From Algoriphagus sp. NG3 (GTDB lineage: Bacteria; Bacteroidota; Bacteroidia; Cytophagales; Cyclobacteriaceae), in NCBI RefSeq assembly GCF_034119865.1, contig NZ_CP139421.1:4256501-4320500 (forward strand): DNA of 64,000 bases. The letters run 5' to 3'. The notes under the pieces are model-generated. The model had not been told where the DNA came from. It made no database searches and was given only the letters and a program-made list of their open reading frames with translations. Below are positions 46,217 to 55,840 of the stretch, piece after piece. Position numbers and translations under genes: made by a program. The first letter of the stretch is position 1. The number at the start of each line of letters is the position of its first letter.

Positions 46217-47578
46217 TTAATTTGTGTAAGCCGCATTTTGAACCAGACTTGGATTGGCGTCCATTTCCCGCTGAGGGATTGGGAACACCAATTTGCCATC
46301 ATTGAAACTGTAAACGACATTTGAGGAATTGTCCTGGATAGCCCCCTGAGTCCTTTTCACATCATGAAGGAATTGCCCCTCATGAGCAAGTTCCACTTTC
46401 CTTTCTGCTAAAATATTTTCCACAGTAGCAGCATTCAAAGTTGGCAACCCTACTCTTGTCCTGATTTTATTCAAATCATCCAAAGGAGTGCCCCCCACTG
46501 AAGTTCCCATCCTTGCATTTGATTCTGCACGGGTAAGATACATCTCAGCCAGCCTTATCACCTTTACATTTCTAAATTGATCTCTCCATTTAGCTGTTCT
46601 CTGCTCTCCTGCACCAAAGTAAAATTGAGCCAATCTCGCATCACCTGCTTCATAGTAATCCAAATGGGCACCTAGAATAGACACATCTCCACCTCTCGCC
46701 CCAAACTCAGGAAGAGAATAATACAAGAACATATCATTGTCTGAATCTTGAGGATTTACCTGTATTGCAAATAAATCTTCTGGAGAATCAGCCTCGGTAT
46801 TGAACGCATCCATATAATTAAGCGTGAGCGTCTTCCCATTGGATGTTGCAGCCATAATAGCTCTATCCGCAGCATCTCTCGCCTTTTCATAATCCTGCAT
46901 CTGGAGGTAAACTCTAGATAGTTGGGCTGCGGCAACATAGTTTCTTGCAAGGAACCCATTAACGGCTGGAAGTTGGGCTTCTGCCTTTGTTAGATCACTT
47001 ATGATCTGGCCATACACTTCACCTACAGTATTTCTAGCCACATAGCTACCTTCGTCGACTTGGCGTGTCGGCGAAAGAACCAATGGAACACCTAGATTGC
47101 TTTCGCTATTTCCCGCTGAATACGGCAAGGCAAACAACTTCACCAATTCAAAAAACATAGAACCTCTGATAAACAAAGCTTCTCCCTCTACCCTTTCTCT
47201 GTCTTCATCATTCACAACCTCTAAGGATTCCAGCACATTATTGGCCACGTTGATCGCGCGATAGGCAGCCGCCCATGATTGTTCCACAAAGGAATTATTG
47301 ACAAAAATGTTTTTATTAAACATCTCCCGGGGCTGATTATAGGTTCCTTCCCATCTCACTTCTCTATTTGCCCCCAGCATCTCTGCATAGAGAAACAAAC
47401 TTCCACCATATAAATACCCATCTCTGATTTCCGAATATGCACCCTGAAGCACGCGCTTTACATTTGCATCTGTGCTTAATGCCAAGTCCTGGTCTACACT
47501 TTGCTGTGGAGTCAAATCCAATTGGTCCGCACAACCTGAAAACAAAGCGACCAATCCTATTATTATATATTTTTTCAT
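46217..47578 (-). CDS. SusD/RagB-family nutrient-binding lipoprotein
   Basis: Outer-membrane lipoprotein that caps the neighbouring SusC-like channel and binds glycan or peptide ligands. The 453-residue protein has lipobox LFSGC (Cys16), the helical TPR-like SusD scaffold (RVLQGAYSEIRDGYLYGG, AYRAINVANNVLESLE, ALFIRGSMFFELVKLFA), and the conserved C-terminal RagB block (VIRLAEMYLTRAESNAR, ILAERKVELAHEGQFLHDVKR, FPIPQREMDANP). It is 12 bp downstream of susC and ends at a terminator, so the pair forms its own unit. No glycoside hydrolase, peptidase or sigma/anti-sigma pair accompanies it, so the substrate is open. Confidence 0.95.
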   Translation of the reverse strand: MKKYIIIGLVALFSGCADQLDLTPQQSVDQDLALSTDANVKRVLQGAYSEIRDGYLYGGSLFLYAEMLGANREVRWEGTYNQPREMFNKNIFVNNSFVEQSWAAAYRAINVANNVLESLEVVNDEDRERVEGEALFIRGSMFFELVKLFALPYSAGNSESNLGVPLVLSPTRQVDEGSYVARNTVGEVYGQIISDLTKAEAQLPAVNGFLARNYVAAAQLSRVYLQMQDYEKARDAADRAIMAATSNGKTLTLNYMDAFNTEADSPEDLFAIQVNPQDSDNDMFLYYSLPEFGARGGDVSILGAHLDYYEAGDARLAQFYFGAGEQRTAKWRDQFRNVKVIRLAEMYLTRAESNARMGTSVGGTPLDDLNKIRTRVGLPTLNAATVENILAERKVELAHEGQFLHDVKRTQGAIQDNSSNVVYSFNDGKLVFPIPQREMDANPSLVQNAAYTN

Positions 47579-47589
47579 ATCAGTTTCAA

Positions 47590-50500
47590 TTAAAATCCAA
47601 CATTAAGACCAATAGAGAGTGTTCTGGACTGGGGAGCAGAATAGAAATCATTTCCGATCAGGATATTTCCTCCCAGATGATCTGCACTCACTTCCGGATC
47701 CCATCCTTTATAATCCGTAAATGTCAATAAATTCTGCCCTGTAAAGAACACTCTCATGCTACTCAACTTCAGTCTTGAAAGCAGCTCAGGACTAAATGAA
47801 TACCCTACATTAAGAGTCTTGAGCCTGATATAGGATCCATCGGATATGTATCTACTGGAAGCATTACAACCATTGCATTCTCCTAATCTTGCCTGAGGAA
47901 CATCAGTCATATCCCCTGGGTTTTGCCACCTTGCTAGTTGATCCCTTGTGGAATTGTCAAACCAATCACCGTTGGCAGCAAAGAACCCTCCTCCACCGTC
48001 AAATATTTCATTTCCAAATACTCCTTGAAACAAGAACATCAGGTCGAACCCCTTGTATTTAATAGTATTACTTAAGCCTGCGATAAACGAAGGATTAGGA
48101 TCTCCCAACACTACCCGTTCCGCTTCATTGTAATTGGTGGTAGTTTCTGTACGCTCCTGATCTGTATAATAAAGCGCATCTCCGTTTGAAGGATCCACAC
48201 CGGCATATGCCGGGCCATAGAATACCCCTAAAGGCTCACCTATAATCACAGCATTGAGGAACCTGGATGAAGAAGGCGGGATTGAAAGCTGCCCAGGAGC
48301 CAATTTCTTGACCTCATTGACATTTCTCGCAAAATTCAATGAAGTGCTCCACGTAAAGTCTGGCTTTGCAATATTGACAGAGTTCAGCACTATCTCCACA
48401 CCTCTATTCTGCATATCCCCTATGTTGGTAAGTTGCGTTCTAAAGCCTGAGGTCGCAGGAATAGGCACATTAAGCAATAGATCAGTGGTGTTTTTATTGT
48501 AAAAATCTATCTCACCAGTAATCCTATCACTCAAGATCCCGAACTCTATACCTATATCCAGCTGCTTGGTGTTTTCCCAAGTTAGGTTTGGATTCGGTAT
48601 CTGAGTAGGAACCAGACCAGGCACAAGGCCATAGGAAGCAGAGCCGTACAGTCCCAAATGCTCAAAGTTCCCGATTTCAGCGTTCCCGGTCAAGCCATAA
48701 GAACCTCTTAACTTCAACAAGCTAAGCGTATTGTTACCTCTTAGAAAGCCTTCCTCACTAAGTATCCAACCTACCGAAGCTGCCGGAAAGAACCCATATC
48801 TATTATTAGGGCCAAATCTTGAAGAGCCATCCACTCTTGCGCTCAGCGTAGCTAGGTATTTTTCCTGATACTTATAATTTATCCTTGAAAAATATGACAA
48901 GAAGGAGAAATTAGTCAGTGATGAAGAACCTCCGGTGATTTCGGCCGCTGAAGCCAAAGTTCTTAAATCATCCAGTGGAAATTCTTGCCCCTCCACAAAC
49001 GTATTGTTCTGGTCAGATCTCTGAAATGACATCCCCAAGACAGCTTCAATATTGTGAACCCCTCCAAGGACTTTGTTGTATGTGAAGAAATTATTGGTGT
49101 TATAATTAACAATTCTTGTCCATCTAGATCGGCCATACCCGTTAGTAGAAAGCCCGGTATTAGTCCTTGACCCAAAGAACTGCTCTTCATTCTGATTAAA
49201 TACATCAATCCCAAACTCGGAACGGAATTTTAGATCAGGGGTAAATTTATACTCTCCAAAAATATTAGTAAGGTTCCTGAATGAAACATTCACCCATTCA
49301 GCATTTTCTGAATCAATCAGGTTATTGTAATACGTGGTAGTAGGCCTATCATACAACACCCCATTTTCATCCCTGATCGGGGTGATAGGAGCCATAGCCA
49401 CCAGCTGCATAGGGTTGTTGAATTGGTTGTCATCAGATAGACGGTTATTTTCTGTACGGCTCAAACCGAAATTGGCTCCAATCAGAAATTTGTCGGAGAC
49501 TGAATGATCAAGGTTTAATCTAGCAGAAACCCTTTCAAAATCATTTCTGATCAAAATACCCGTCTGCTGATCATACGCTCCACTCAAAAAGAACCTTGTT
49601 TTATCATCTCCCCCTGAAGCCGAGAAATTCACACTAAAAGTACCTGCATCCTCATTAAATGCCTGCTTCTGCCAATCTGTATCTATCTCACCAGTTCGCC
49701 AGTCGGCATAACCCGAATAACGATCCAATCTACTCTCTACAAACTCTAAATCAGAACCTTCATAATCCTCAGGATTATTTATAGGATCTATTCCGTAAAT
49801 CTGAAGATCATTATTATATGCCCCTTCTCTCATCAGTTCAATATATTCTGCTGAATTCAAGAATTCTCTGGTTCTGGTAGGACTGGAAAAACCTCTTTGT
49901 ATCCCTACATTGAATTTGGTTTTCCCTTTAGACCCCGTTTTTGTAGTAATCAACACTACCCCATTAGCCCCCCTGGCCCCATATATTGCAGAGGCGGATG
50001 CATCCTTAAGAACCTCCAGGGATTCTATGTCATTAAAGTTAATATCAGCCATGGGATTATATAGCCCGATCGCGCCTCCCGAAGTGACAGGGACTCCATC
50101 GATCACATACAGCGGATCATTGCCCCCCGAAATCGAGGTCGTTCCACGAACTCTGATTTTCACGCCTTCCCCAAGCTTCCCACTGGAGGACTGCACAAAT
50201 ACCCCTGCCATTCTACCTTGCAAGGCATCTTGAAAGTTAACCACCGGCACAGCTGCCAGATCCGCTCCTTTCACACTGGAGATATTTCCAGTCAAATCAC
50301 CTTTGGTGGTACTACCGTAGCCTACCACTAATACTTCTCCCAACACTTTGGCATCTGCACTAAGCGTGATATCCAGTTGAGTCCTTTGGCCGACTACATG
50401 CTCTTGGGACATATATCCGACAAAAGAAAACACCAATGTCTCTCCCTCAGTTGCTGGAATAGAATATTTTCCATCCAAATCAGTGATTACACCGCGTGAA

Positions 50501-50649
50501 CTTTCTTTCACAAGGACATTTACCCCGGGCAAGCCGAGACCATCCTCTTCAGAAATCACCGTGCCGGTGATCACACGCTGTTGCGCCTGCACCTCATAAC
50601 TGAGGGATGCTGCAAACAGCACAATAAAACATAGTAAAGCTTTTCTCAT
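47590..50649 (-). CDS. SusC/RagA-family TonB-linked outer-membrane transporter
   Basis: A 1019-residue TonB-dependent importer. Order: signal peptide (MRKALLCFIVLFAASLSYEVQAQ), carboxypeptidase-regulatory-like domain (about 25-105, ITGTVISEEDGLGLPGVNV), plug (about 115-230, GDLTGNISSVKGADLA, IRVRGTTSISGGNDPLYV, ASASAIYGARGANGVVLITT), and a 22-strand barrel ending RTLSIGLNVGF. The SusC signature DPLYVIDGVP is present. It is followed at 12 bp by its SusD partner. There is no N-terminal signalling (STN) domain, so ECF-sigma coupling through this protein is not expected. The long AT-rich upstream region should hold the promoter. Confidence 0.97.
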   Translation of the reverse strand: MRKALLCFIVLFAASLSYEVQAQQRVITGTVISEEDGLGLPGVNVLVKESSRGVITDLDGKYSIPATEGETLVFSFVGYMSQEHVVGQRTQLDITLSADAKVLGEVLVVGYGSTTKGDLTGNISSVKGADLAAVPVVNFQDALQGRMAGVFVQSSSGKLGEGVKIRVRGTTSISGGNDPLYVIDGVPVTSGGAIGLYNPMADINFNDIESLEVLKDASASAIYGARGANGVVLITTKTGSKGKTKFNVGIQRGFSSPTRTREFLNSAEYIELMREGAYNNDLQIYGIDPINNPEDYEGSDLEFVESRLDRYSGYADWRTGEIDTDWQKQAFNEDAGTFSVNFSASGGDDKTRFFLSGAYDQQTGILIRNDFERVSARLNLDHSVSDKFLIGANFGLSRTENNRLSDDNQFNNPMQLVAMAPITPIRDENGVLYDRPTTTYYNNLIDSENAEWVNVSFRNLTNIFGEYKFTPDLKFRSEFGIDVFNQNEEQFFGSRTNTGLSTNGYGRSRWTRIVNYNTNNFFTYNKVLGGVHNIEAVLGMSFQRSDQNNTFVEGQEFPLDDLRTLASAAEITGGSSSLTNFSFLSYFSRINYKYQEKYLATLSARVDGSSRFGPNNRYGFFPAASVGWILSEEGFLRGNNTLSLLKLRGSYGLTGNAEIGNFEHLGLYGSASYGLVPGLVPTQIPNPNLTWENTKQLDIGIEFGILSDRITGEIDFYNKNTTDLLLNVPIPATSGFRTQLTNIGDMQNRGVEIVLNSVNIAKPDFTWSTSLNFARNVNEVKKLAPGQLSIPPSSSRFLNAVIIGEPLGVFYGPAYAGVDPSNGDALYYTDQERTETTTNYNEAERVVLGDPNPSFIAGLSNTIKYKGFDLMFLFQGVFGNEIFDGGGGFFAANGDWFDNSTRDQLARWQNPGDMTDVPQARLGECNGCNASSRYISDGSYIRLKTLNVGYSFSPELLSRLKLSSMRVFFTGQNLLTFTDYKGWDPEVSADHLGGNILIGNDFYSAPQSRTLSIGLNVGF

Positions 50650-51268
50650 AAGGTTTGTAGTTTGGTTTATTCATAAATAAAATCCCTTTCCGATTAATAA
50701 CAAAATAAACCGTTCATGTAAAGAATTAACTCACTTAATCCTATTTAAACTTCATAATACCATATAAATAACTCTACTATATAAATAATTTCACATTAAA
50801 CGTCCGATAAAGAAGATTATTAATATAAAAAGCAGATCACAATCAGACAGAACTCTGTTCCCCTCAAGTCAGTGATAAATTTTGTGATACTACAAGCAGG
50901 CAAGCTTTCATTGGGCTGAAGACTACGTAATTTCTGAAAAACAGAATAATAAGCTGAAATTAAAGATAATTACAAATTATATGATCTATATCAATAAAAA
51001 TAAAAATTTCTAAAAACACGTCCGATTTATAGCATCGCACCAAAAAAAACTACAGAAATAAAAAATATACGTATTTTTTTGAACCTAAAAACCGAAACTT
51101 TCAATCCAAGAATCACAAAATACCACTTTCTTATACCAGAGTCAATATTGGTTTAAAATTAATTTTCTTCCGTTAACGCACATCCTTTAATCAAGAGGCT
51201 CCCAAAACAATCTCGTTAATCACTCATTGATAGAATAAAATTGGGAGGTTTTGCAGACATCATCATCC
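50650..51268. other. 619-bp AT-rich intergenic region upstream of susC
   Basis: The longest gene-free stretch in the window. Both strands are AT-rich with many stops and no ORF I would defend. The octamer CGTCCGAT occurs twice (about 50810 and 51019). I found no TAnnTTTG box in the last 200 bases before susC and no strong hairpin. It presumably contains the susC promoter and regulator sites. Confidence 0.45.
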
Positions 51269-51766
51269 TCAAAGCGAATACCTGAGTGTAAAGGCAGCTT
51301 CATCTCCCCAGAAATCAGTAAAATCCTGGAAATTGTATGCAGGCTTCCAATATAGTCCCAGATAGAAATTGCTTAGATGGAAATTGTACTCCAATCCGAC
51401 AATAGCGTCCACACCAAAGGCCTTATAATCCTGATCAATCCTGTACACCCAAGGCGGTTCGCCTTTTCCATCTTTCCAAATCCCGTAATGCGCCCCTCCA
51501 CCGGCAAACCACTCCAATCCGCGGATTTCAGTAATGTTGAAATGATGCTCATAAAGTAGTGCAGCCACAGTACCTTTCCACCTTCTATAGACAAGTAGAT
51601 CCACAGCTCCTGGCTGTGAAATAAATTGTTTGACCGTTCCACCAAGGTTGGTTCCCCCCACTACTCCCACCATAGTATTATAACCTCTTATTTGGGCGCT
51701 TGCTCTTTCAGTGGTCAATCCCATCATCAAAAACAAGATAAATAAGACTATAATGGACACACGCAT
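51269..51766 (-). CDS. Small outer-membrane beta-barrel-like protein
   Basis: A 165-residue exported protein from ATG 51766, which begins a clear signal peptide (MRVSIIVLFILFLMMGLTTE, cut after RASA). The frame extends 38 codons upstream, but that stretch overlaps the cyclo-ligase gene and lacks signal features. The mature part has alternating strands and aromatic girdle residues (LEWFAGGGAHYGIWKD, VGLEYNFHLSNFYLGLYWKP) and ends in LRYSL with a terminal hydrophobic residue, consistent with a small OM barrel. Function unknown. It follows the bshC/cyclo-ligase unit by 22 bp. Confidence 0.7.
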   Translation of the reverse strand: MRVSIIVLFILFLMMGLTTERASAQIRGYNTMVGVVGGTNLGGTVKQFISQPGAVDLLVYRRWKGTVAALLYEHHFNITEIRGLEWFAGGGAHYGIWKDGKGEPPWVYRIDQDYKAFGVDAIVGLEYNFHLSNFYLGLYWKPAYNFQDFTDFWGDEAAFTLRYSL

Positions 51767-51788
51767 ACTTGATCGTTTAGGATTAAGA

Positions 51789-52361
51789 TCAAAAAATAAG
51801 GATATTTTCCGGTGTAATACAATAATCCAACGGGATATCGTGCGGTTCTGACGGGATATGGTTTTCTGGAGGAAAAACACTCAATCCAACTTTTAGAACA
51901 AAGGGATTCAATTGGCTTAAAAAAGAGTCGTAATATCCTTTTCCAAAACCGATTCTATTTCCCGATGCGTCAAAAGCCAATAAAGGGACAAAAACAACCT
52001 GGATCCAAGAGGAATCAACCAGCTCAAAATCCAGAGGCAAAGGAATCCCCCAGGAATCTACTTCAAAACGCGTAGCTGGGTTTAATTTCAATGTATCCAT
52101 CTGAATAACATGTGCCGAAACCCTGGACGTATAAACACTTGCACCTTTTGAATCCAAAAAATCCTTGATAGGATAGGTATCGATTTCTCGCTGCTTTGCA
52201 ATTGGAAAGAATAAGTGATAATGGGAAAGCTCAGGATGCGAGGAAATAAAATCATTTACCCGGTAAGTAATCTGTTGGGATTTTTGAGCTAGTTCCTCGT
52301 CACTAAGTCCCGCTCTCAGCTTCTTGTACTTATCCCTGATATGCTGCTTATCAAGCCCCAT
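51789..52361 (-). CDS. 5-formyltetrahydrofolate cyclo-ligase
   Basis: Converts 5-formyl-THF to 5,10-methenyl-THF with ATP, recovering a folate that inhibits one-carbon enzymes. The 190-residue protein has the N-terminal helix IRDKYKKLRAGLSDEEL, the ATP/folate segment KQREIDTYPI, and the C-terminal signature RIGFGKGYYD with LDYCITPENI. Length is normal. Its start lies 11 bp inside the 3' end of bshC, so the two are translationally linked. Confidence 0.92.
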   Translation of the reverse strand: MGLDKQHIRDKYKKLRAGLSDEELAQKSQQITYRVNDFISSHPELSHYHLFFPIAKQREIDTYPIKDFLDSKGASVYTSRVSAHVIQMDTLKLNPATRFEVDSWGIPLPLDFELVDSSWIQVVFVPLLAFDASGNRIGFGKGYYDSFLSQLNPFVLKVGLSVFPPENHIPSEPHDIPLDYCITPENILIF

Positions 52362-53916
52362 CTTCCAACACCATCATTCGAAAATCAAGCGGATCAAAAC
52401 ATGCTAAAAGCTCCGAAATCAACTCAGGACTACTCAGGTAAAACTGCATCATATTCACCACCCGTTCCTGGGGACTTCCAGCTGGTTTTATGATCTCATG
52501 AATACAACAGGCACGCTCAATCTGAATGTGCAACCTGCGCTCTTCAGCCTTTCGAAGCTTTCTTGCCATCTGATCCCAAATCTTCAGAGCCCGTACTTTC
52601 CCTGCTTCAAAGGAATTCTCAAGGCTTTTTTCCAAATGTGCCGCCTCCTTTCCTTTGGCATCAAAAAGAGCAGAGACCACCTCTTTTTGCTTGGTCAATT
52701 CTACATCCATACTGGCCTCAGCTTTTACAAATGTCTTTTTCCACTGCTCAAGATCAATGAATAGATCTTCCACCCCCCAATTCAGTTGCTCCATTTTCCG
52801 CAGTGCCTTCTTAGGAAGGATCAAAGCAAAGTTTCTAGGCAGCAAAACTGGAAAAGAAACTTGAAAATGACCGAAAACTCCTTTTAACTGCAACCAATAA
52901 ACCACTTCTGCAGGACCACCCAGATACGCCAAATTTGGAAGAATTATTTCCTGATACAGCGGGCGCAATACAACATTTGGACTAAATCGCTCCGGATGCT
53001 CCTTCACCAAAGCTTTCATCTCATCATCTGTAAACCTAAGTCCTGTATTCACCACACCAAATCCCGACTCCATCTTTTCGATTCGCTCCCGCACTCCCTT
53101 GTCCTTATAGAACAGATTAATTTCACGGGGAAATATCTGACTACCATAACCTAGTTCCTGAAGTGCTTTGCTTGAGGCAGTGGCCTTCTCTAAGGGTTTA
53201 TGCTCAAAAAGATCTGAGAGAACCACATCTGTGAACTCCCGCTTTAACCTTGGATCATCACCATCTACTACTACCAACCCCTGCTCTCCAAAAAGGTGAT
53301 TTACGTATTTCCGCACGGCTTCTCCCAGGTTTTTGGAAGTAGAGTAAGCTTCCTGGAAAAACTCCGGAGCAAAAGGCACGGATTCCAAGAATTCTCTAAA
53401 GGAAGCATCCAGTTCAAAATCCCCAACAGCACCAGTCTGTTTTGATTTCCATTGATGTTTTCTCCCGTCAAACCTAAAATAGTTGATCTCCTCAAAATCA
53501 TGATCCTCCGTAGCCATCCAGTAAACAGGCACAAACCTGAATTCAGGATATTCCCCAGACAATCTCTTTGCGAGGTTTATAGTGGAAACAATCTTATAGA
53601 TAAAATAAAGGGGTCCTGTAAACAGATTGAGTTGATGGCCAGTAGTCACCGTAAATGTGCGAGAGGAAGCCAAAGATTCAATATTCCCTGAAACTGAGCC
53701 AGCTACTTCCAAATCAGCGTACTGGTTTTGAAGCACTTCTACCAACACTTGACGGTTGTGCCCAGGAAAGTTCCGTTGTGCTATTGCTTCCCTGAAGCTC
53801 TCAATGGTAGGCGAGTGTTCATAAAATGGTTTGAGCTCCTCCTTTCCGTTTATATAATCCAAAAAAAATTGAGAAAACTGGCCGGTAAGATGGAGTTCTA
53901 CGCAATGTTTTTTCAT
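52351..53916 (-). CDS. bshC: Bacillithiol biosynthesis cysteine-adding enzyme BshC
   Basis: BshC is the presumed cysteine ligase of the last step of bacillithiol synthesis, adding Cys to GlcN-malate. The 521-residue protein (ATG 53916, MKKHCVELHLTGQFS) has the Rossmann core with TVTTGHQLNLFTGPLYFIYK, VYWMATEDHDFEEINYF and VVDGDDPRLK, a coiled-coil insertion with KGKEAAHLEKSLENS, and the C-terminal end PLDFRMMVLEDGA. A longer frame to 54015 adds a basic, low-complexity tail and is unlikely. Presence implies bacillithiol as a cellular thiol, as in several Bacteroidota. bshA and bshB are not in the window. Confidence 0.95.
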   Translation of the reverse strand: MKKHCVELHLTGQFSQFFLDYINGKEELKPFYEHSPTIESFREAIAQRNFPGHNRQVLVEVLQNQYADLEVAGSVSGNIESLASSRTFTVTTGHQLNLFTGPLYFIYKIVSTINLAKRLSGEYPEFRFVPVYWMATEDHDFEEINYFRFDGRKHQWKSKQTGAVGDFELDASFREFLESVPFAPEFFQEAYSTSKNLGEAVRKYVNHLFGEQGLVVVDGDDPRLKREFTDVVLSDLFEHKPLEKATASSKALQELGYGSQIFPREINLFYKDKGVRERIEKMESGFGVVNTGLRFTDDEMKALVKEHPERFSPNVVLRPLYQEIILPNLAYLGGPAEVVYWLQLKGVFGHFQVSFPVLLPRNFALILPKKALRKMEQLNWGVEDLFIDLEQWKKTFVKAEASMDVELTKQKEVVSALFDAKGKEAAHLEKSLENSFEAGKVRALKIWDQMARKLRKAEERRLHIQIERACCIHEIIKPAGSPQERVVNMMQFYLSSPELISELLACFDPLDFRMMVLEDGA

Positions 53917-54099
53917 AAATAATCTGAGCTGAGGGCTAATTAGGGAAGTTAACTTTTGGAAGTCTTTCAAAGTTCGCTTTTTTTTCGGAAAAATCAGGAA
54001 AGACGACTTAAGCAAGCATGCGTTAGGTTAAACTGATGAATTACAATAAAGGTTTGCTTAAAAATCCGTTTCTTAATTAGCCAAAATTGGCAATTATCT

Positions 54100-54107
54100 T
54101 AGCTTTG
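54100..54107 (+). promoter_or_regulatory. Putative -7 box for the M16 peptidase gene
   Basis: TAGCTTTG matches TAnnTTTG only 13 bases before the ATG at 54120, implying a very short leader. It argues against the in-frame TTG at 54087 as the start. No -33 TTG at the proper distance. Confidence 0.35.
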
Positions 54108-54119
54108 CAAGCTACAATT

Positions 54120-55361
54120 ATGCTATCGTACACAAGATTTTTCCTAGACAATGGACTAGAAGTGATCGTCCATGAAGATCACAGCAGTAAAACTGCTGTT
54201 TTCAACCTGCTTTATAAAGTTGGATCACGGAATGAAATACCCGGTAAAACCGGGCTTGCGCATTTTTTTGAGCACTTGATGTTTGGCGGTTCTGCCAATG
54301 TGCCGGTTTTTGACCGTGAACTGGAGCGGGTTGGCGGTTCCTGTAATGCTTTCACCAGTCAAGACATTACCAACTACTACATCACGCTTCCCGGAGCAAA
54401 CCTGGAAACCGCATTTTGGCTCGAATCCGATAGGATGTTCCAGTTGTCGCTAAGCACCAAGACCATCGAGACCCAGCGTAAAGTGGTCATAGAGGAATAC
54501 AAACAGCGTTATCTAAACCAGCCCTATGGAGACGCATATCATCACCTGGACTGCCTTTCCTATGACATCCATCCCTACAGATGGCCTACAATAGGTCAAA
54601 GCCTGGAAGATATCCAGAGCTATACCCAAGAGGATACGTGGGAATTCTACAAGTCAAACTACCGTCCGGACAATGCCGTACTTGTAGTTGCCGGAGCAGT
54701 GAAACAAGCTGAAGTAGAACGCATGGCTAAAAAATGGTTTGAACCAATCCAGAACCATCCTAAACCGGATCTGCTAATCCCAACCGAACCAGTCCAAAGA
54801 ACTAAAAAAACCAAACTTGTGGAAGCTCCGGTACCCACAGATGCATTGTATAAGGCATACAAAATGCCAGCAAAGCTGGCTGAGGGGTATTGGGAAGCGG
54901 ATCTGATCACAGATATCCTAGGATTTGGCAAGTCATCTATTCTAGAGCAAACCTTAGTGAAAAACGGGAAGCTCTTTGCGTCTATAAGTGCCTACATCAC
55001 TGGATCAGTAGATCCAGGCCTATTGACTTTTGCCGGAAAAATGGAATCCGGAGTAGCTGCCGAAGAGGCTGAAAAAGCTTTGGACGAAGTGATTTCAGGA
55101 TTTTTGAAATCCCAGATTTCTGACTACACCCTTCAAAAAATCCAAAACCAGGAAGAGGCACATAAAACTTACGAATCTGTGGAGATCCTAAACAGGGCAA
55201 TGAATCTTGCGGGATATGCCCATCTAGGCAATCCGGCTCTTTATGATGAGGTCTTTGACATTAAGTCCAAAATAAAGGGAGATGAAATCATGCATTGGGC
55301 AAACAGCATCATTAAAGAAGAAAACTCTTCAGTATTATATTATAAATCTGCGCAGGAATGA
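54120..55361 (+). CDS. M16-family zinc peptidase
   Basis: A 413-residue M16 (pitrilysin/processing-peptidase-like) protein with the inverted zinc motif HFFEH (His48, Glu51, His52) in GLAHFFEHLMFGGS and the distal Glu at about 125 (VVIEEYKQRYLNQPYG). This is the active-subunit pattern; the second M16 domain carries the usual R/Y region around YKAYKMPAK. No signal peptide is evident, so it is probably cytoplasmic, although some family members are periplasmic. ATG 54120 is preferred over TTG 54087. Its stop overlaps the ispF start by 4 bp (ATGA), so they are cotranslated. Confidence 0.93.
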   Translation: MLSYTRFFLDNGLEVIVHEDHSSKTAVFNLLYKVGSRNEIPGKTGLAHFFEHLMFGGSANVPVFDRELERVGGSCNAFTSQDITNYYITLPGANLETAFWLESDRMFQLSLSTKTIETQRKVVIEEYKQRYLNQPYGDAYHHLDCLSYDIHPYRWPTIGQSLEDIQSYTQEDTWEFYKSNYRPDNAVLVVAGAVKQAEVERMAKKWFEPIQNHPKPDLLIPTEPVQRTKKTKLVEAPVPTDALYKAYKMPAKLAEGYWEADLITDILGFGKSSILEQTLVKNGKLFASISAYITGSVDPGLLTFAGKMESGVAAEEAEKALDEVISGFLKSQISDYTLQKIQNQEEAHKTYESVEILNRAMNLAGYAHLGNPALYDEVFDIKSKIKGDEIMHWANSIIKEENSSVLYYKSAQE

Positions 55362-55840
55362 ACAAATTCAGAATAGGCTTCGGGTATGACGTCCACCAAC
55401 TCAAAGAAGGACACGATTTCTGGCTAGGTGGAATCAAACTAGAAAATGACAAAGGTGCTGTTGGACATTCTGATGCAGATGTACTGATACACGTCATCTG
55501 TGACGCACTATTGGGGGCAGCCAATCTCCGTGACATTGGCTACCACTTTTCAGACAAGGACCCGAAATTCAAGGGAATAGACAGCAAAATCCTCCTTGCA
55601 GAAGTGCTGGTACTTTTGCGTGATGCTGGCTACGAAGTGGGGAATCTGGACACGACCATCTGTCTTCAGCTCCCTAAAGTCAATCCTCACATCCCTGCAA
55701 TGAAAAAATGTCTTGCAGATGTGATGAAAGTCTCCGAAAATGATATTTCCATCAAGGCCACAACCACCGAAAAATTAGGATTTGTGGGTCGGCAGGAAGG
55801 CATATCCGCATATTGTGCCGCATTGATCTATGCTATATGA
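55358..55840 (+). CDS. ispF: 2-C-methyl-D-erythritol 2,4-cyclodiphosphate synthase
   Basis: Makes the cyclic diphosphate of the MEP pathway, feeding later IspG and IspH. The 160-residue protein has the zinc ligands Asp11 and His13 (GYDVHQL) and His45 (DADVLIHVICDALLGA), and the C-terminal KATTTEKLGFVGRQEGI motif. Length is standard for the trimeric enzyme. It overlaps the M16 gene at its start (ATGA) and mnmD at its end, making a tightly packed three-gene unit. Confidence 0.97.
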   Translation: MNKFRIGFGYDVHQLKEGHDFWLGGIKLENDKGAVGHSDADVLIHVICDALLGAANLRDIGYHFSDKDPKFKGIDSKILLAEVLVLLRDAGYEVGNLDTTICLQLPKVNPHIPAMKKCLADVMKVSENDISIKATTTEKLGFVGRQEGISAYCAALIYAI

